Below, piece by piece: positions 8,035 to 16,503 of a stretch of 64,000 bases of DNA. A program made the translations under genes and the position numbers. Within the stretch, counting starts at the first letter, position 1, and each line of letters begins with the position of its first letter. The DNA lies in assembly GCA_045568635.1 (NCBI GenBank), contig JBJLAO010000003.1, positions 248,001-312,000 on the forward strand, read 5' to 3'. The notes under the pieces are model-generated. The model worked only from the letters and a program-made list of their open reading frames with translations. It searched no databases and was not told where the DNA came from. The stretch is from MedAcidi-G1 sp000817085. Lineage in GTDB: Bacteria; Actinomycetota; Acidimicrobiia; Acidimicrobiales; MedAcidi-G1.

Positions 8035-8837
8035 ACGATAGAGAATCTGATAGGCCTCAACTTGTAGCAATTGACGTAGATGGGACTCTTGCTAGGTCTG
8101 ATGGTTCTCTCTCGGAAAAAACGTGTGAAACAATTGCGAAAGCAAGGTCAGCAAACATAAAGATAGTGGTTGCTACTGGAAGACCTTTGATAGTTGCATT
8201 TGATTGTGTCGAAAAGTTAGGTGAAGTTGACTTTGTTGTGTGTTCAAACGGAGCGATGACAGTTCAGTTGCCAAGTGAAGAGATACTTGAAGATATATTT
8301 CTCCCCCCTGAATTGCCTGAGAGTCTTGTAAAAAGTCTTCGTGAGAAAATACCTGGTGTCGCTTTTGCTTATGAATTTCAACGTGGAGTTAAAGCGCAAT
8401 ATGGTCTCGCTGAACGTTTACCATCTGGAGTCCCAATTGGAGAACCTATAGATGATGTATTGAATCTTGATGCTAGACCTGTTAGGAAAATTCTTGCTTG
8501 GCATGATGACTATGAAATTCCAACTCTCGGTCGACTAATCAGTGAAGTGGTTGGAAATAATGTAGAAATTTCTAGCTCAGGTTTAGATTTTTTTGAGTTT
8601 GGAACAATTGGTGTCAATAAAGCAACTGCACTCGAAAAACTCACCAAGCATTTAAAAATTGATTCTACGAAAACTTGGGCTTTCGGCGATGAACAAAATG
8701 ATATTGAAATGCTCAAATGGGCAGGTTGTGGCTATGCAATGTCAAATGCTGAACCTTCGGTGAAAGAGGCAGCTGATTTTATTGCTCCTTCCAATGACGA
8801 AGACGGAGTCGCCGTGACACTTGAGAGTATTTTTTAG
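8031..8837 (+). CDS. HAD-superfamily phosphatase (Cof type, HAD-IIB)
   Basis: A 268-residue Cof-type HAD hydrolase. Motif I is DVDGT (Asp15 nucleophile, Asp17 acid/base), motif II is VVATGRP, and motif IV is FGDEQNDIEML, with a type-IIB cap between. Such enzymes dephosphorylate sugar phosphates, nucleotides or pyridoxal/flavin phosphates; the specific substrate cannot be told from sequence. The GTG start overlaps the stop of the upstream LEH-like gene (GTGA). A strong intrinsic terminator lies immediately downstream. Confidence 0.92.
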   Translation: MNDRESDRPQLVAIDVDGTLARSDGSLSEKTCETIAKARSANIKIVVATGRPLIVAFDCVEKLGEVDFVVCSNGAMTVQLPSEEILEDIFLPPELPESLVKSLREKIPGVAFAYEFQRGVKAQYGLAERLPSGVPIGEPIDDVLNLDARPVRKILAWHDDYEIPTLGRLISEVVGNNVEISSSGLDFFEFGTIGVNKATALEKLTKHLKIDSTKTWAFGDEQNDIEMLKWAGCGYAMSNAEPSVKEAADFIAPSNDEDGVAVTLESIF

Positions 8838-8857
8838 AAAAAATTTGAATAAACGCG

Positions 8858-8889
8858 AAACAGCCCGGCCATTAATGGCCGGGCTGTTT
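8858..8889. terminator. Strong bidirectional intrinsic terminator
   Basis: Perfect 14-bp arms at 8858-8871 and 8876-8889, with GC-rich core CAGCCCGGCCA, surround the loop TTAA. The arms begin with an A run and end with a T run, so the hairpin works for both strands. It sits between the convergent HAD gene and the ABC-transporter substrate-binding gene and is the clearest terminator in the window. Confidence 0.93.
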
Positions 8890-8909
8890 TACTTTGTTAA
8901 GTAATTAAA

Positions 8910-10034
8910 CTATTCGCCACCTTCAGTAAGAGTGACGCTCTTTGGTTGCCAACCGCTTCCAAAGGTTTGAATGCCCTTACCTTTCAAAAGGTCTAGAGCA
9001 GCCTCAACGTAATCGTTTGTATAAGCACCTGAATCAGGAGCTGCTTGAAGATCACCAGAAGATGTAGCTACATCTACTGTCTGCGCCCAAGCGTCAGAGT
9101 TGATCATTCCTGCACCGTCTGGTGATGGCCAAATCAAATTATTAATCTCATTCATCTGCCATGCTTGATGCGATGTTCCTAGTGCTGAACCATTATCTAG
9201 CACTGCATTTACACAGTCGTCAGCGTTGTCACGACAGTGCGCCCAACCTTCAAGAGATCCAGCTACAAACCGAGTAGTTATATCCCTGTAAGCGGGGTCT
9301 GCTGCCAGACGCTCGCCGCTGGCCCAGATTGCATCCTGAAGCATCGCTGTTCCTACATCATTCCAGTCAATTACTGCTAGATCTGACGCTTCGTAAAGAC
9401 GACCAGTTGCTGGGTTCTTAGCTTCAAGAACCATAGCGTACTCGTTGTAAATCATTGCTTGAGCTGCATCTATTTCTCTATTCAACAAAGCCATCATGTC
9501 GAAGCTTTGGCCTATCATTTCGTAGGATCCGTCTTCTACACCAGCATCTCTAAGGCCTGCAACGAGTTCGAACTCGTTGCCCCAACCCCAGTTACCTACT
9601 TTTTTGCCTCTTAGGTTTTCTGGATCGGTTCCAATCCCCGCATCCGCCCAAGAAACTTGGAGTGTTCCTGATCTTTGAAATACTTGAGCAACGTTGACGA
9701 TATCCGCTCCTTGTTCACGAGAAACAAGTGCCTTTGGCACCCAAGAGATAGCAAAATCAACTGCTCCGGAAGCCAACTGTTGTTGTGGAACGATATCTAC
9801 GCCGCCTTCAAGGATTGTTACATCCAAGCAATAGTCGTTATATAGACCTCTATCAACTGCAGCGAAATAGCCAGCAAATTGGGCTTGAGTCACCCACTGG
9901 AGTTGAAGACTAACTGAGTCTACAGAGTCACAATCACCCGAACCCACAGCAGCTTCATCCGAGCCACACGCCGTAGCAAGAAGTGACACCGCTGCTACCA
10001 ACGCCACCACTCCTTTAATAAAACGTTTATTCAT
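8910..10034 (-). CDS. ABC transporter substrate-binding lipoprotein (NMT1/THI5-like)
   Basis: A 374-residue solute-binding protein with a lipoprotein signal: MNKR, a hydrophobic stretch, then LLATAC with Cys23 as lipid-anchored residue. The mature part starts with an acidic/Ser/Gly linker and then VSLQLQWVTQAQFAGYFAA, the hallmark of NMT1/THI5-like proteins that bind pyrimidine-type or related small compounds. A strong GGAGG site lies before the ATG at 10034. It is the last gene of the transporter set (two permeases and one ATPase upstream) and is followed by the strong terminator at 8858. Being beside the pyrimidine degradation operon, it probably imports a pyrimidine, dihydropyrimidine, hydantoin or ureido compound (inference). 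Confidence 0.9.
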   Translation of the reverse strand: MNKRFIKGVVALVAAVSLLATACGSDEAAVGSGDCDSVDSVSLQLQWVTQAQFAGYFAAVDRGLYNDYCLDVTILEGGVDIVPQQQLASGAVDFAISWVPKALVSREQGADIVNVAQVFQRSGTLQVSWADAGIGTDPENLRGKKVGNWGWGNEFELVAGLRDAGVEDGSYEMIGQSFDMMALLNREIDAAQAMIYNEYAMVLEAKNPATGRLYEASDLAVIDWNDVGTAMLQDAIWASGERLAADPAYRDITTRFVAGSLEGWAHCRDNADDCVNAVLDNGSALGTSHQAWQMNEINNLIWPSPDGAGMINSDAWAQTVDVATSSGDLQAAPDSGAYTNDYVEAALDLLKGKGIQTFGSGWQPKSVTLTEGGE

Positions 10035-10058
10035 TCTTTATTTCCTCCCCCTCCCGGG

Positions 10059-10838
10059 TTAGTTATCTTTTATATCCCCTGAAATACGCCAAGGCATACT
10101 TAATCTCTCAGTAACGAGAGCACTACCAAACAACAATAGCCCCAATCCAGATGCCATTGCTATGGCGGCCCACGCTACATCATATTTAGCAAATCCTGCA
10201 CTAGATGTGATGACATTGCCAATACGGTCTTGAGGTCCACCGAAATATTCTGCAACAATTGCGGCAATAACTGATAAAGGGGCGGCTAATCGAAGTGAAT
10301 TAGCGAAAAATGGCAATGCATTGGGTATTCGTACTTCGCGTAAAATGGTCCAATCTCCCGAGGCGTAAGAATGCATTAACTCGATTTCGTTAGGGTGAAC
10401 TTCATTAAGACCTTTTGCTGTATTAATGAAAACCGGAAAGAAAACAACTGCGATTACTACAGCCTGATTGCTGAATGTTCCTGTGAGGCCGAACCAAACA
10501 TTAAAAATAGGAGCCAGCGCAACAATAGGAGTTGCATTTATTGCAATCGCAAAGGGAGTCAATCCATCATTTAAAACTTTGAAACGATTCGTTATCAAAG
10601 CAAGTAAAACACCTAATAATATTCCAATTAATAGTCCACTTACTGCGATTTTCCCGGTTTCCCAGGTGGCGTGTCTCAAAACTCCCCATTCATCGATTAA
10701 CTGGGACCAAATAGATGAAGGTTTCGGCAACAAAAATTCTTTAATTTTAAAAACTGTGACTGCCCCTTCCCACATAGCCAAACCAGTAATGCCAACAAGC
10801 ACTGGGGGTAGAACAGAGGCCAGCCTAAGATTTTTCAT
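10059..10838 (-). CDS. ABC transporter permease (BPD_transp_1)
   Basis: A 259-residue integral membrane permease with about six hydrophobic segments and the binding-protein-dependent permease domain; the EAA-like loop lies around MHSYASGDWTILREVRIPNALPFF. It belongs to the TauC/SsuC/ThiX type paired with NMT1-like binding proteins. The ATG at 10838 overlaps the stop of the ATPase gene by one base (TGATG), indicating translational coupling. It is paired with a second permease (11629-12495), so the importer channel is probably a heterodimer. Confidence 0.93.
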   Translation of the reverse strand: MKNLRLASVLPPVLVGITGLAMWEGAVTVFKIKEFLLPKPSSIWSQLIDEWGVLRHATWETGKIAVSGLLIGILLGVLLALITNRFKVLNDGLTPFAIAINATPIVALAPIFNVWFGLTGTFSNQAVVIAVVFFPVFINTAKGLNEVHPNEIELMHSYASGDWTILREVRIPNALPFFANSLRLAAPLSVIAAIVAEYFGGPQDRIGNVITSSAGFAKYDVAWAAIAMASGLGLLLFGSALVTERLSMPWRISGDIKDN

Positions 10839-11632
10839 CAACCAGCCTCTACTGCTCGGAGGGCTTCACGCACTTCTGTCGTGGCTTTAAAAAATTCAGG
10901 GTCTTCGCGGGTTTCATCGGTGCGGTCACCTAAATCAACTGTTATCTCAGAATGGATCCTCCCCGGTCTTGGGGAGAGCACAACTACTTTCGAGGAAAGA
11001 AACGCTGCTTCGGGTATTGAGTGCGTGACAAATACAACAGTGGTTCCTGTTTCACGCCATATTCTTAGTAGTTCAACCTGCATGTGCTCTCGAGTCATTT
11101 CATCTAAAGCTCCAAAAGGTTCGTCCATTAGCAATAAGCGCGGTTCAAAAGACAGAGCTCTAGCTATTGAAACACGTTGTTGCATACCACCTGACAATTG
11201 TCTCGGATAATGATCTTTAAATTCCTCTAGTCTGACTAGTTCTAACATTTCCCCAGAGCGTGCTTGCCGGTCGGCTTTAGACCATCCTTTAAGCTCGAGT
11301 GGTAATTCAATATTTGCCGAAATATCTCTCCAGTCAAACAGGCCGGAATGTTGAAAGACCATGCCATAATCTTGATCTAGTCTTGCTTGATTGGCTGTCT
11401 TGCCAAAAACTTTCACCTCCCCTTCTGTTGGGGTAAGTAAATCGGCAATTAATCTCAAAAGAGTCGATTTGCCACAACCTGAAGGACCGATAAGTGAAAT
11501 AAAGTCACCTTCTTTCACATCAAGATCAATTCCTAATAAAGCTTGAACTTCATTATCGCTGTCTGGATTAAACACTTTGTCAGCTGCTCTGATAGAAACA
11601 GCTTCTTCCAAGATTTCACTGTTTTCTCTCAC
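10838..11632 (-). CDS. ABC transporter ATP-binding protein
   Basis: A 264-residue nitrate/sulfonate/taurine-type ATPase. Walker A is GPSGCGKST (about residues 49-57), the Q-loop lies in GMVFQHSG, the signature is LSGGMQQR (about 145-152), and Walker B LLLMDEPFGALDE is followed by the H-loop FVTHSIPEA. The frame is open 12 codons further upstream, but GTG 11632 has GAGAGG at 7 nt spacing and overlaps the upstream permease stop (GTGA), so it is the better start. It energises the two permeases. Confidence 0.94.
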   Translation of the reverse strand: MRENSEILEEAVSIRAADKVFNPDSDNEVQALLGIDLDVKEGDFISLIGPSGCGKSTLLRLIADLLTPTEGEVKVFGKTANQARLDQDYGMVFQHSGLFDWRDISANIELPLELKGWSKADRQARSGEMLELVRLEEFKDHYPRQLSGGMQQRVSIARALSFEPRLLLMDEPFGALDEMTREHMQVELLRIWRETGTTVVFVTHSIPEAAFLSSKVVVLSPRPGRIHSEITVDLGDRTDETREDPEFFKATTEVREALRAVEAG

Positions 11633-12495
11633 TTGAGAACCTCTCTTCCTTTTTTGATAACTAACCACTCCGCAGCGTTAACAAGTCCAAAAACGAATAG
11701 ACCCAACAAGGAAGCTGCTATGACAGAGGCATAAAGTCTTTCTGGCCAGACCGAATATCTTTGTGCAAAATCCAAAATGGCTCTTCCTAAACCAGTTTTG
11801 GTCCCGATAGAAATTTCACCGACAATTGCACCTACGACACTTAACGTAGCCGCAAGTTTAAACGCTGGAAAAAGAAAAGGTCTAGCTGCAGGTAGCCGAA
11901 GTTTGATTAGCGTGGACGACCATGACGCAGCGTAGGAACGCATCAGTTCAACATCACTGCTGTCAGGTGATTGAAGACCCCTCAAGCCACTTACCGCAAC
12001 TGGGAAAAAGGTCAGATAAGTCGCTATAAGCGATATTCCAACCATGTCAGGGTATCCCTGGAGGCGAGCCCAAGTAACTACTATTGGGGCTAATGCGATT
12101 AATGGAACTGTCTGGGAAACATTTATCCAAGGCAAAAACCCTCTCTCAGCAAATCTCCATCTCAACATGAAAATCGCTAGCATCAATCCGACTATTACCC
12201 CCAGTGAAAAACCAATAGCCGCCTCTAAGAAAGTAAAGGCTGCTTTTTTGGCGAGATAAACAGCCATAGGAAGAGTTTCACGGCCTGCACGAATTTCGTC
12301 AGTCAATTCATTAAAAATATCGCCTGCATGAGGCATGGTTAAATCATCAGTTGAAACTGGCAAGCCAAATTGTGTGCCAGGCCAGTGGTCATCCGTCTGT
12401 TGGCCAACCCATTTGTAACCCTCCCACAAGAGTACAAATAGAACGAGAGTAACTAACAATGTAAAAGCTGTTCTAAGAGCCTTTCTTTTAGTCAC
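11629..12495 (-). CDS. ABC transporter permease (BPD_transp_1)
   Basis: A permease of about 288 residues with an N-terminal transmembrane segment (AFTLLVTLVLFVLLWEG), a periplasmic stretch, and the core membrane domain. The coupling loop lies near MRSYAASWSSTLIKLRLPAARPFLFP. GTG 12495 has GAGAGG five bases upstream; GTG 12501 is two codons longer and has worse spacing. Its stop overlaps the ATPase start. It is the first gene of the four-gene transporter set and starts 39 nt after the LLM oxidoreductase gene, so all may be one operon with the pyrimidine genes. Confidence 0.92.
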   Translation of the reverse strand: MTKRKALRTAFTLLVTLVLFVLLWEGYKWVGQQTDDHWPGTQFGLPVSTDDLTMPHAGDIFNELTDEIRAGRETLPMAVYLAKKAAFTFLEAAIGFSLGVIVGLMLAIFMLRWRFAERGFLPWINVSQTVPLIALAPIVVTWARLQGYPDMVGISLIATYLTFFPVAVSGLRGLQSPDSSDVELMRSYAASWSSTLIKLRLPAARPFLFPAFKLAATLSVVGAIVGEISIGTKTGLGRAILDFAQRYSVWPERLYASVIAASLLGLFVFGLVNAAEWLVIKKGREVLK

Positions 12496-12533
12496 ACTCA
12501 CCTCTCAAAGCTTTTAACAACAACACTAAATTT

Positions 12534-13535
12534 CTACTTATTGAAAACTGGAATAATACTCTGACCATAGACTTCCAACGTCTCGTCTTTCTGATCATGC
12601 ATTAAGTAAACTGCAAATTGATCGACCCCTAAGTCTTTCAATTCAGAGAGTTTTTCAATATGAGATGACACATCACCAAGAATACAAAAGCGATCAATAA
12701 TCTCATCTGGGACAAAATCTGTGTGAGTATTTCCGGCCCTCCCGTGCTCAGAGTAGTCATAGCCTTCTCTAGCTTTTATATATTCAGTCAGAGCTTCAGG
12801 AACTAAAGATCCATCTGATCCGTACCGTTTGACTAGATCTGCTACATGGTTGCCTACCATGCCACCAAACCATCTCACCTGATCTCTCTGATGAGGCAAA
12901 TCGTCTCCTACATACGCAGGAGCGACTACACAAATAGTTAATTCATCAGGATCACGACCGGCTTCCTCTGCGGATTGTTTCACAGCTTTTATTGTCCACT
13001 CGGCAATTTGTGGATCGGCTAATTGGAGAACGAATCCATCACATACCCGACCACACAAAGCTAGAGCTTTGGGCCCATACGCTGCCATCCATACCGGCAA
13101 AGAACCGCCGCTTCTCCAAGGAAGCGACTGTGTTGTGTCGTTGTACTCAACTTCACCACCTTCTGCAAGAGTTTTAATTACACCAATTGACTCTTCGAGA
13201 GTCGCCAAATTGCATGGAGGGTAACCAATTACTCTCATAGCAGAATCGCCTCTACCAATTCCACAAATTGTTCGTTCACCATACATGTCATTTAAAGTCG
13301 CAAATAAAGAAGCTAAAACTGTCCAGTCGCGCGTGCCAGGATTTGTAACCATTGGCCCAACTTTCATTGTTTTAGTAGAAGCAAGCATCGCACTAAAAAT
13401 TACAAAAGGTTCTTGCCATAAAACATGACTATCAAATGTATAGCCATGAGAGAATCCCAATTGTTCAGCTCTAGTTGTTAGCTCAATGACCCTCGATGCT
13501 GGTGGGTCTGTCTGAAGAACAACACCAAAATCCAT
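12534..13535 (-). CDS. LLM-class (luciferase-like, probably F420-dependent) oxidoreductase
   Basis: A 333-residue TIM-barrel protein of the luciferase-like superfamily. Recognisable parts are MDFGVVLQTDPPASR at the N-terminus, the VGPMVTNPGTRDWTVLASLFATL segment, GERTICGIGRGDSA, and LPVWMAAYGPKAL. It resembles the F420-dependent group often found beside hydantoinase genes (family recollection, not searched). It lies between the ABC importer and the semialdehyde dehydrogenase of the pyrimidine pathway. No PydA/PreTA-type dihydropyrimidine dehydrogenase is present here, so it could carry out the ring reduction or a related step (speculative). The alternative is an FMN monooxygenase, as in RutA, which is also luciferase-like. 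Confidence 0.88.
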   Translation of the reverse strand: MDFGVVLQTDPPASRVIELTTRAEQLGFSHGYTFDSHVLWQEPFVIFSAMLASTKTMKVGPMVTNPGTRDWTVLASLFATLNDMYGERTICGIGRGDSAMRVIGYPPCNLATLEESIGVIKTLAEGGEVEYNDTTQSLPWRSGGSLPVWMAAYGPKALALCGRVCDGFVLQLADPQIAEWTIKAVKQSAEEAGRDPDELTICVVAPAYVGDDLPHQRDQVRWFGGMVGNHVADLVKRYGSDGSLVPEALTEYIKAREGYDYSEHGRAGNTHTDFVPDEIIDRFCILGDVSSHIEKLSELKDLGVDQFAVYLMHDQKDETLEVYGQSIIPVFNK

Positions 13536-13555
13536 TCTTATCTCCTTTGTTGATT

Positions 13556-15043
13556 TCAGTTGTTTTGTGGGAAACCTAGGTCCACCTGACTGGTCGTCGG
13601 GTCAGGCCATCTGCTGGTAATCACTTTGGGTCTCGTAAAGAAATTTAAACCCTCAGGCCCATACATGGTCGTATCTCCAAAGAGAGAATCATTCCATCCT
13701 CCAAAAGAGTGGTACCCAACTGGAACTGGTATTGGAACATTTATTCCCACCATCCCAGCGTCAGCATCTTGCTGGAATTGTCGTGCTGTGCCTCCATCGC
13801 GAGTAAAAATTGCGGCACCATTCCCGTAGGGATTGCTTGAAATCATTTCCACCGCTTGGTTGTAATTGTCGGCTCTTACAACAGAAAGAACGGGTCCAAA
13901 AATCTCGTCCTTATAAACACTCATGTCAGTTGTTACATGGTCAAGAAGTGACACGCCAATGAAGAATCCTTCATTGTCGAAAACCTGTTCACGTCCATCA
14001 ACGACAAGACTCGCTCCTTCATTTTCTCCTGCTTCGATATAGCTGGCAACTTTGTCTCGGTGTTCTCTTGTTATCAACGGTCCCATTTCTGAATCTGGAT
14101 TTTTTCCTGGACCGATCACCAACTTTTCCATTCTCAACTTGATGGCTTCTGTTAATGGGTCGGCGATATCTCCGATCGCGACTACCACTGAAATGGCCAT
14201 ACACCTTTCACCTGCTGAACCATAGGCGGCTGAGACTGCAGCATCTGCCGCGAGATCCAAATCAGCATCAGGTAAAACCAACATGTGATTTTTAGCTCCA
14301 CCAAGAGCCTGGACTCGCTTACCTTTAGAAGTACCTGTCGAATAAACATATTTAGCTATTGGGGTAGATCCCACGAAACTAACAGCAGAAATATCTGGGT
14401 GTTCCAATAATCTATCAACTGCAGTTTTGTCACCATTGACTAAATTAACTACACCTGATGGGAACCCAGCTTCTTGTGCCAATTCAATCAGAAGTCTTGG
14501 AGCAGACGGATCTCTTTCCGATGGTTTCAAAATAAACGTATTGCCACAAGCAACTGCGTTAGGAATCATCCACAACGGCACCATGGCAGGAAAATTAAAC
14601 GGTGTTATTCCTGCACAGACACCAAGAGGTTGCCTCACCGTATAAACATCCACACCCGTTGACGCATGTTCGCTATAGGTACCTTTTAAAGAATCCGCAA
14701 ATCCACAAGCAAACTCAATATTCTCGATCCCTCTAGCAACCTCTCCTCTTGCATCATCAGATACTTTCCCATGCTCTTCTGTCAATCTGGAAGCGATCTC
14801 TGTTTCATTTTGAATCACTAGATTCCTGAAATTATGTAAAAGTTTTACTCTCCTAGCAATAGAAACATTCCCCCATTCTTGGAAAGCATGTTTAGACGAT
14901 TCAACTGCAAGATCAACTTCCTCAACCGAAGCGAGATCTACTTCTCCTGTTTGTTCCCCTGTAGCAGGGTTATAAATAGGGCCCACGTTTCCAGAAGTAG
15001 ATTCAAAACTTTTTGCATTAATTAAATGTGTAATTCTGCGCAT
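13556..15043 (-). CDS. mmsA: CoA-acylating methylmalonate/malonate-semialdehyde dehydrogenase
   Basis: A 495-residue aldehyde dehydrogenase of the MMSDH subgroup. The Asn of TPFNFPAMVPLWM (about 150) and the catalytic Cys281 in GSAGERCMA are present. GGAKNHMLVLPDADLD in place of the usual ELGGK motif is diagnostic of this subgroup. It oxidises malonate or methylmalonate semialdehyde to acetyl- or propionyl-CoA with release of CO2. The ATG at 15043 has GAGG six bases upstream; the frame also offers 15055. As the last enzyme of reductive uracil/thymine degradation (beta-alanine or beta-aminoisobutyrate branch) it fits next to the aminotransferase, dihydropyrimidinase and ureidopropionase genes. 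Confidence 0.93.
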   Translation of the reverse strand: MRRITHLINAKSFESTSGNVGPIYNPATGEQTGEVDLASVEEVDLAVESSKHAFQEWGNVSIARRVKLLHNFRNLVIQNETEIASRLTEEHGKVSDDARGEVARGIENIEFACGFADSLKGTYSEHASTGVDVYTVRQPLGVCAGITPFNFPAMVPLWMIPNAVACGNTFILKPSERDPSAPRLLIELAQEAGFPSGVVNLVNGDKTAVDRLLEHPDISAVSFVGSTPIAKYVYSTGTSKGKRVQALGGAKNHMLVLPDADLDLAADAAVSAAYGSAGERCMAISVVVAIGDIADPLTEAIKLRMEKLVIGPGKNPDSEMGPLITREHRDKVASYIEAGENEGASLVVDGREQVFDNEGFFIGVSLLDHVTTDMSVYKDEIFGPVLSVVRADNYNQAVEMISSNPYGNGAAIFTRDGGTARQFQQDADAGMVGINVPIPVPVGYHSFGGWNDSLFGDTTMYGPEGLNFFTRPKVITSRWPDPTTSQVDLGFPQNN

Positions 15044-15068
15044 AGATAACCTCAATTACTTTCAGTAA

Positions 15069-16481
15069 TCAAATCAGATATGAAGAAAGACCGCGACGCA
15101 AGTAACGCCCATCTCCTTTTGCTCCATGATACGCATTGTCTTCTATCAACACTTTTCCTCGGGAAATAACTGTGTCGACATGACCATCTATATCTAAGCC
15201 TTCATATGCAGAATAATCCATACTCATGTGATGAGTGTCTACCGAAATGTGTGTTTTAGCACTTGGATTATAAAGAACTATGTCTGCATCAGATCCAGCG
15301 GCGATAACACCTTTCTGCGGATATAGACCGAACATACGAGCAGGAGTTGTAGAACAAGTTTCAACCCAACGTTCTAAAGACAACTCTCCCATTACAACTC
15401 CCTGATAAATGAGATCCATTCGGTGTTCTACACCACCTATTCCATTGGGAATCGCTCTAAAGTCTTCAAGACCTAGCTCTTTCTGTTCTTTCATACAAAA
15501 TGGACAGTGGTCTGTCGAGACTACTGCCAAGTCATTAGTTCTGAGACCTCTCCAAAGGTCTTTGTGATGTGTGTGTTCTTTTGTTCTGAGAGGCGGCGAA
15601 CAAACATAACCTGCTCCTGCAAAACCAGGTGCTCCAAGGTGATCCTCTAGGTTTAGGTACAAATATTGAGGACAAGTTTCGGCGTAAACGTTATGTCCTT
15701 CATTTCGTGCTTCTGCAACACGCTCTAATGCTTCACTGGCTGAAAGATGAACAAAATAAACAGGTGCTCCAGCGACTAGAGCTAATTGAATAGCACGATT
15801 AGTAGCTTCACCTTCGAGTCGAGGTGGTCTGGTGATTCCATGGTAAATAGGATCAGTCTGTCCACGTGATGCAGCCTGTTCAGCTATTACATCTATAGCT
15901 ATACCGTTTTCAGCGTGCATACAAATCATTGCACCATTTTCTGAAGCTTTCTGCATAACTTTTAGTATTTGGCCGTCATCACTATAAAAAACGCCTGGAT
16001 ACGCCATAAATAATTTAAAACTGGTTATACCTTCATCAACTAAAGCATCCATTTCCTTTAGAGCCGCATCATCCACTCCACCTAAAATCATGTGAAATGC
16101 ATAGTCGATCGCACACTCGCCTTCAGCCTTGGCAAACCATGAGTCAAGACATTCTCTAACATTCTCCCCGTATTTCTGCACCGCAAAATCAATGATTGTC
16201 GTAGTTCCACCCCATGCTGCAGCTCGAGTGCCAATTTCGAAAGTATCGGACGCAAAAGTACCCCCAAAAGGTAGTTCCATATGCGTATGGCAATCAATTC
16301 CTCCAGGCACAACATATTTGCCTTTTGCATCAATGACTTTTTCCGCTCCAGATTCAGCACTAACAGCGGCTGAAGTACCTGGTTGTAGGATTGCCGCTAT
16401 TTTCTCTCCATCAATGAGAACATCTGCTTCATGACGTCCGGTTGTACTTACTACAGTTCCATTTTTTATTAGAGTCGTCAT
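15069..16481 (-). CDS. hydA: Dihydropyrimidinase / D-hydantoinase
   Basis: A 470-residue cyclic amidohydrolase. Metal ligands are visible: DCHTH (Asp63, His65, His67), the carbamylated Lys156 in GITSFKLFMAYPG, His189 in MHAEN, and the Asp of STDHCPF. The enzyme hydrolyses 5,6-dihydrouracil/dihydrothymine to N-carbamoyl-beta-amino acids, or hydantoins to N-carbamoyl amino acids. GGGGAGAG lies upstream of the ATG. It stands between the aminotransferase and MMSDH genes on the same strand with gaps of 22-26 nt, so it is in an operon with beta-ureidopropionase. This context makes pyrimidine catabolism more likely than hydantoin use. Confidence 0.95.
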   Translation of the reverse strand: MTTLIKNGTVVSTTGRHEADVLIDGEKIAAILQPGTSAAVSAESGAEKVIDAKGKYVVPGGIDCHTHMELPFGGTFASDTFEIGTRAAAWGGTTTIIDFAVQKYGENVRECLDSWFAKAEGECAIDYAFHMILGGVDDAALKEMDALVDEGITSFKLFMAYPGVFYSDDGQILKVMQKASENGAMICMHAENGIAIDVIAEQAASRGQTDPIYHGITRPPRLEGEATNRAIQLALVAGAPVYFVHLSASEALERVAEARNEGHNVYAETCPQYLYLNLEDHLGAPGFAGAGYVCSPPLRTKEHTHHKDLWRGLRTNDLAVVSTDHCPFCMKEQKELGLEDFRAIPNGIGGVEHRMDLIYQGVVMGELSLERWVETCSTTPARMFGLYPQKGVIAAGSDADIVLYNPSAKTHISVDTHHMSMDYSAYEGLDIDGHVDTVISRGKVLIEDNAYHGAKGDGRYLRRGLSSYLI

Positions 16482-16503
16482 ATCTCTCCCCTCATTTCAG
16501 ACT

